This document shows, piece by piece, positions 62,587 to 64,000 of a DNA stretch of 64,000 nt (within the stretch, counting starts at the first letter, position 1; every line of letters begins with the position of its first letter). A program made the position numbers and the translations under genes. The stretch is from an uncultured Cocleimonas sp. (GTDB lineage: Bacteria > Pseudomonadota > Gammaproteobacteria > Thiotrichales > Thiotrichaceae). The notes below the pieces were generated by a model that was given only the letters and a program-made list of their open reading frames with translations, made no database searches and was not told where the DNA came from. Location: positions 1-64,000 of the forward strand of contig NZ_CANLZW010000007.1 in the NCBI RefSeq assembly GCF_947495625.1, in the 5' to 3' direction.

Positions 62587-64000
62587 CTACCATCGACCAT
62601 AGCGATTAATATCATAAATGCCTGACTCTAAGGGTTGCTCTGTTTGCATGTTCTCCGTGAATCCGTGTAACACATTCCAGAAATCAGGGCTCATGCGTCG
62701 CACTCCCCATTTTTCTATCAGTTGATTGAAAGTTTTTTCCGACTTTACATTTGCGAATTGTATAACGAACGCATCAATCTCGGTGCTTTTGAGATTGAAC
62801 ATCAAATTTGGATAGCTGCCAATGAGTGTGGGTAAAATCGTTAACGTATCAAGTTTCTCCTGATAACGTAATTCCTCGCCGAGCATGAATGACACGCTGC
62901 TATGGCGTCGATTTCTTAATAGTGAATAGCTTTGCACTTGTTGATCAGGCAGTTCTACCCGAACAAAGCTCACCTCTGGTAACCATTCAATGGCAGCGAG
63001 TTTTTTGGCGGGTATCGCAGCAATTTGAGATAGACTTAAATTGATTTTATCTGTTTTTGATTTTTTACTTAACGCATCTCTACACGCCGTATCACAGCGG
63101 TTAATCGTATCCTGTTTTTTGGTTAATTGAGGGTATTGATCTAATAGTGAATCCAAAACTTCTGAGTAAGTATCTTTAGTCTTATAACGAATAGCCGTCG
63201 GGGATTTATCATCAAGTTCATGATAAGTGATTTCTGTTTTAATTTTCGCCGCTGATTGATACCAACTCTCGTAGATTTTTTCACGTGATTCTGGAGGAAG
63301 TAATCGTAAAAAATTTACTTCTGCGCCATTGCGAATTAAATCAAAATAAAGACGCGTTTGTGCCTGATGAGAAACATTGCCAAAGACATCGAAACTGGCA
63401 ACTAATTCATAATAGGTGCGCTCAAATAAAGGGTAATCCATCATCCATGTGGTTAGCGGGATTTCACCTAACCAGCCGGTCGTTACTGATGCGCTGTCAT
63501 GGTGTCGAAAAATACTCAAGAATGCATTTTCATTAGTTTTATCACCGTCCCAGATATGTTGTGTCGTGGCACCTTCAGGATAGGTTTTGCGGTATTGTTT
63601 TTCCCGGGTATTCAGATACTTATTGCGCTTTTCACTGTATTTAAACCATTCTGTACCTAGGTCACTAAGGGATGTTTTTTCACCCGGTAAACCCAGGTAC
63701 GAATTCACCGAGTTTTGGTATTCGTCATTATTGGTATAAATCTCGTATTTGGGGTTTTCAAACATCACCCAGAATTGATCGCGAATGACGTTGGTGGCGA
63801 TCTGACCACGGCAAACAGGACCTCGAATAAAATTACGTACAAAATATTCGGCATCATTCAATAAGAACTGATACCTGAGTTTGGCGGGTATCGCTTGATA
63901 GGTGATAAAGGGGTTCGACTTCTCCTGATAACTGTAACCAGGTAGCTTATTTACAGTCCACTCAGCTTGAAGAAACAAGTCTTTATACTGCTGTAAACGC
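62587..64000 (-). CDS. cti: Fatty-acid cis/trans isomerase, 3' part (partial)
   Basis: The reading frame is open through the window edge, and 471 residues of the C-terminal part are visible. FIRGPVCRGQIATNVIRDQFWVMF, TTWMMDYPLFERTYYELVASFDVFGNVSHQAQTRLYFDLIR and the end ESGIYDINRYGRW are typical of Cti, which turns cis into trans unsaturated fatty acids in the membrane to stiffen it under solvent or heat stress. The haem-binding CxxCH and signal peptide of the full protein would lie outside. It converges with the antiporter, leaving no room for a terminator. Confidence 0.87.
   Translation of the reverse strand, partial: RLQQYKDLFLQAEWTVNKLPGYSYQEKSNPFITYQAIPAKLRYQFLLNDAEYFVRNFIRGPVCRGQIATNVIRDQFWVMFENPKYEIYTNNDEYQNSVNSYLGLPGEKTSLSDLGTEWFKYSEKRNKYLNTREKQYRKTYPEGATTQHIWDGDKTNENAFLSIFRHHDSASVTTGWLGEIPLTTWMMDYPLFERTYYELVASFDVFGNVSHQAQTRLYFDLIRNGAEVNFLRLLPPESREKIYESWYQSAAKIKTEITYHELDDKSPTAIRYKTKDTYSEVLDSLLDQYPQLTKKQDTINRCDTACRDALSKKSKTDKINLSLSQIAAIPAKKLAAIEWLPEVSFVRVELPDQQVQSYSLLRNRRHSSVSFMLGEELRYQEKLDTLTILPTLIGSYPNLMFNLKSTEIDAFVIQFANVKSEKTFNQLIEKWGVRRMSPDFWNVLHGFTENMQTEQPLESGIYDINRYGRW

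Overview
The window is an AT-rich chromosomal stretch of a gammaproteobacterium-type bacterium. This is inferred from the type VI secretion genes, the class I and class III polyhydroxyalkanoate (PHA) synthases, the fatty-acid cis/trans isomerase, the AapJQMP-like transporter and an FdxA-type ferredoxin. No species can be named from the sequence. No phage, insertion sequence, rRNA or CRISPR array was found. The one tRNA is tRNA-Thr(TGT). REGION 1 (1-14.8 kb) is one half of a type VI secretion locus, all on the plus strand: an unknown gene, a PpkA-like Ser/Thr kinase, a small membrane protein, TssA, an FHA protein, TssK, TssL with an OmpA domain, TssM, TagF and a PppA-like phosphatase. Sheath, tube, spike, baseplate and ClpV genes are not in the window. 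The kinase, FHA and phosphatase trio suggests threonine-phosphorylation control. REGION 2 (14.8-28.9 kb) is a large PHA (carbon-storage granule) locus: depolymerase phaZ, hydratase phaJ, three phasins, class I synthase phaC with an unusual lysine/alanine/proline tail and HhH domain, thiolase phaA, reductase phaB, repressor phaR, and a complete second synthase of class III (phaE-phaC). Four promoters (phaZ and the three phasins) share a sigma70 promoter followed at once by a TGC/GCA-rich box, the likely PhaR operator. One phasin-phaB unit was duplicated in tandem and its second phaB has decayed. REGION 3 (28.9-39 kb) holds formate-tetrahydrofolate ligase, a LysR regulator, a four-gene amino-acid ABC transporter, a phosphodiesterase-superfamily enzyme, a broken copy of the fhs 3' end and a YjdF-like membrane protein. 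REGION 4 (39-48.6 kb) has tRNA-Thr, a secreted von Willebrand A protein with eight repeats, an SLC13-type transporter, FdxA, an M23 peptidase with a GlyGly-CTERM-like tail, an FKBP lipoprotein and an unknown lipoprotein. REGION 5 (48.9-54.4 kb) is a tightly overlapping operon: an N-formylglutamate-amidohydrolase-like enzyme, a DUF1704/QEGLA metallopeptidase (the family of the eukaryotic tubulin tyrosine carboxypeptidase MATCAP), a GshB-like ATP-grasp ligase and PolX. It is the best candidate here for a little-described system that adds and removes amino acids on some peptide or protein. REGION 6 (54.6-64 kb) looks like envelope and stress functions: Hsp20, a COG2187 kinase-like protein, an alpha/beta hydrolase, two tyrosine-rich lipoproteins, a BON-MscS channel, a proton antiporter and the 3' part of cti. 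Across the whole window runs a short asymmetric repeat with core AAGTAGGGGGGTG, about 16 copies in both orientations. All but one are between genes; the other lies inside the class III phaC. It is the most striking structure the genes do not explain.
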